Program-made: the position numbers and the translations under genes
Notes under the pieces: generated by a model
Databases searched by the model: none
What the model was told of the DNA's origin: nothing
The model's input: the letters and a program-made list of their open reading frames with translations, nothing else
In this document: positions 32,972 to 33,761 of the stretch, piece by piece
Numbering within the stretch: position 1 is the stretch's first letter
Layout of the letters: every line of letters starts with the position of its first letter
NCBI GenBank assembly: GCA_964402115.1
Contig: CAYOBW010000043.1
Span: 1-33,761 of the forward strand
Source of the DNA: CAYOBW01 sp964402115
Lineage (GTDB): Bacteria; Verrucomicrobiota; Kiritimatiellia; UBA8416; CAYOBW01
Direction of reading: 5' to 3'
Length of the DNA: 33,761 bases

Positions 32972-33282
32972 CGCTCGGCCTCCCCTCCTGCCCCGGCGTC
33001 GCGGGACTTGAACCGAAAGACAACTTCGTCATCCTTGACCCGTCCCCGCTCGCGCGCCGTGCGCTCGACAAAGGCCGCATCGGACTTGAACCGCTCCTGC
33101 TTCCGGCGCAGGTCCACGATCATCTCCTGGATGCGCTCGTTCTCCTGCCGCAGGTCGTCGCGCTGCCGCTGCAGCGCGCACAGGTGCCGGTACTGGGGCA
33201 CCAGAAAGCAGAGGCTACCCCCGCCGATGGCCGCATAGACCAGCAACCAACTCAGCTTGCGTACGATACCCACCGAACTCAT
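32968..33282 (-). CDS. FtsB/DivIC-type septum formation initiator protein
   Basis: This 104-residue protein has one transmembrane segment (about 10-29, 'LSWLLVYAAIGGGSLCFLVP') followed by a coiled coil ('LQRQRDDLRQENERIQEMIV'), then 'RKQERFKSDAAFVERTARER', the layout of FtsB/DivIC division proteins, which bridge FtsL and FtsQ/DivIB. I place the start at the ATG at 33282, with GGAG nine bases upstream; a further ATG at 33309 adds nine residues. It lies downstream of eno in the same direction, an arrangement common for ftsB. Its end overlaps the lipoprotein start. Confidence 0.85.
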   Translation of the reverse strand: MSSVGIVRKLSWLLVYAAIGGGSLCFLVPQYRHLCALQRQRDDLRQENERIQEMIVDLRRKQERFKSDAAFVERTARERGRVKDDEVVFRFKSRDAGAGGEAER

Positions 33283-33304
33283 CCCCGGGGTCTCCGTTGC
33301 CAAA

Positions 33305-33348
33305 CACAACCGGGCGGGGCTCCACGGGAGCGCCCGCCCGGCCTTGTG
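33305..33348 (-). terminator. Strong hairpin after eno
   Basis: CACAA-CCGGGCGGG-GCTCC (from 33305) pairs with GGAGC-G-CCCGCCCGG-CC-TTGTG (to 33348) around an ACG loop, with two small bulges. On the minus strand it follows the eno stop and is trailed by TTGTGTTTGG. It probably ends or attenuates eno transcription before the FtsB-like gene. Confidence 0.65.
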
Positions 33349-33372
33349 CGTTACGTACCGGCGCTCCGCGGC

Positions 33373-33761
33373 CTAGATCATGCCGCCGTAGATCGCGTCA
33401 TCGCCCAGCATCTCCTCGATCCGCAGCAGCTGGTTGTACTTGCAGATGCGGTCGGTGCGGCTCAGCGAACCGGTCTTGATCTGGCCGGCATTCGTCGCCA
33501 CGGCAATGTCCGCGATGGTCGAATCCTCGGTCTCGCCCGAGCGGTGGCTGACCACGGCCGTGTAGCCGGCGCGCTTGGCCATCTCGATGGCGTCCAGCGT
33601 CTCGGTCAGGGTGCCGATCTGGTTGACCTTGATCAGGATCGAGTTGGCGGTCTGCTCGTCGATGCCCCGTTTCAGGAACTTCGTGTTCGTGACGAACAGG
33701 TCGTCGCCGACGAGCTGCAGCTTGTCGCCGAGCGCCTCGGTCAGCTTCTTCCAGCCGGCCC
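33373..33761 (-). CDS. eno: Enolase, C-terminal part
   Basis: The window ends inside this gene; about 129 C-terminal codons are visible. Enolase interconverts 2-phosphoglycerate and phosphoenolpyruvate in glycolysis. 'QLVGDDLFVTNTKFL', the catalytic lysine region 'SILIKVNQIGTLTET', 'VVSHRSGETEDSTIADIAVA' and 'GQIKTGSLSRTDRICKYNQL' are unmistakable. The C-terminus ('...GDDAIYGGMI') is complete with a TAG at 33373-33375. A terminator-like hairpin follows. Confidence 0.97.
   Translation of the reverse strand, partial: AGWKKLTEALGDKLQLVGDDLFVTNTKFLKRGIDEQTANSILIKVNQIGTLTETLDAIEMAKRAGYTAVVSHRSGETEDSTIADIAVATNAGQIKTGSLSRTDRICKYNQLLRIEEMLGDDAIYGGMI

Overview
The window reads as a GC-rich chromosomal contig, scaffolded with two 100-N gaps (11610-11709 and 21297-21396), probably from an uncultured member of the PVC group (Verrucomicrobiota / Kiritimatiellota / Lentisphaerota). 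The pointers are a secreted autotransporter-associated beta-strand repeat protein, an exported sulfatase fused to a GH29 alpha-L-fucosidase, a gene remnant with the 'TNW...GTN...FFRL' C-terminal tail I associate with secreted proteins of that group, and intergenic regions full of short palindromes. This placement is an inference; no rRNA or other phylogenetic marker was available to settle it.

Layout. 1-697: an unassigned left edge, then a RelB/Phd-type antitoxin with a RelE/ParE-type toxin. 698-1140: a regulatory-looking gap with two copies of an 18-bp dyad. 1141-5541: a compact ilvB-ilvN-leuC-leuD operon for branched-chain amino-acid synthesis. 5563-8988 (minus): a 1141-residue secreted repeat protein. 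8989-9998: hairpin repeats and two abutting gene remnants. 9999-13367: deoC, a malate/L-lactate dehydrogenase-family gene cut by a gap, and a xylulokinase-type FGGY kinase, probably a sugar catabolic set. 13368-14091: a gene-free stretch with several different inverted-repeat elements. 14092-14758 (minus): VapB/VapC toxin-antitoxin pair. 14845-16746 (minus): an orphan hybrid sensor kinase.

16982-23035 (minus): an ArsR regulator followed by TolC, MFP and RND efflux genes, with a strong promoter whose predicted start coincides with the arsR ATG and which carries a perfect 12-bp palindrome between -35 and -10. 23130-26165 (minus): the sulfatase-fucosidase fusion. 26278-27351: a decayed insertion sequence with intact terminal inverted repeats and a hairpin covering the Shine-Dalgarno sequence of its first ORF. 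27570-30795: gltX and glnS. 30811-33761: a membrane-anchored unknown, rdgB, an unknown lipoprotein, an FtsB/DivIC-like protein and the 3' part of enolase.

Most of the coding content is ordinary housekeeping and catabolism. The unusual material is intergenic: a dispersed family of 7-bp-stem hairpins with GGA-type loops and a compensatory stem change, two unrelated 14-bp-period tandem repeats, the arsR operator/leaderless promoter, and the dyads before ilvB. The most notable protein is the sulfatase-fucosidase fusion, whose C-terminal tail is translated repeat DNA. I did not find a clearly new multi-gene defence or biosynthetic system.
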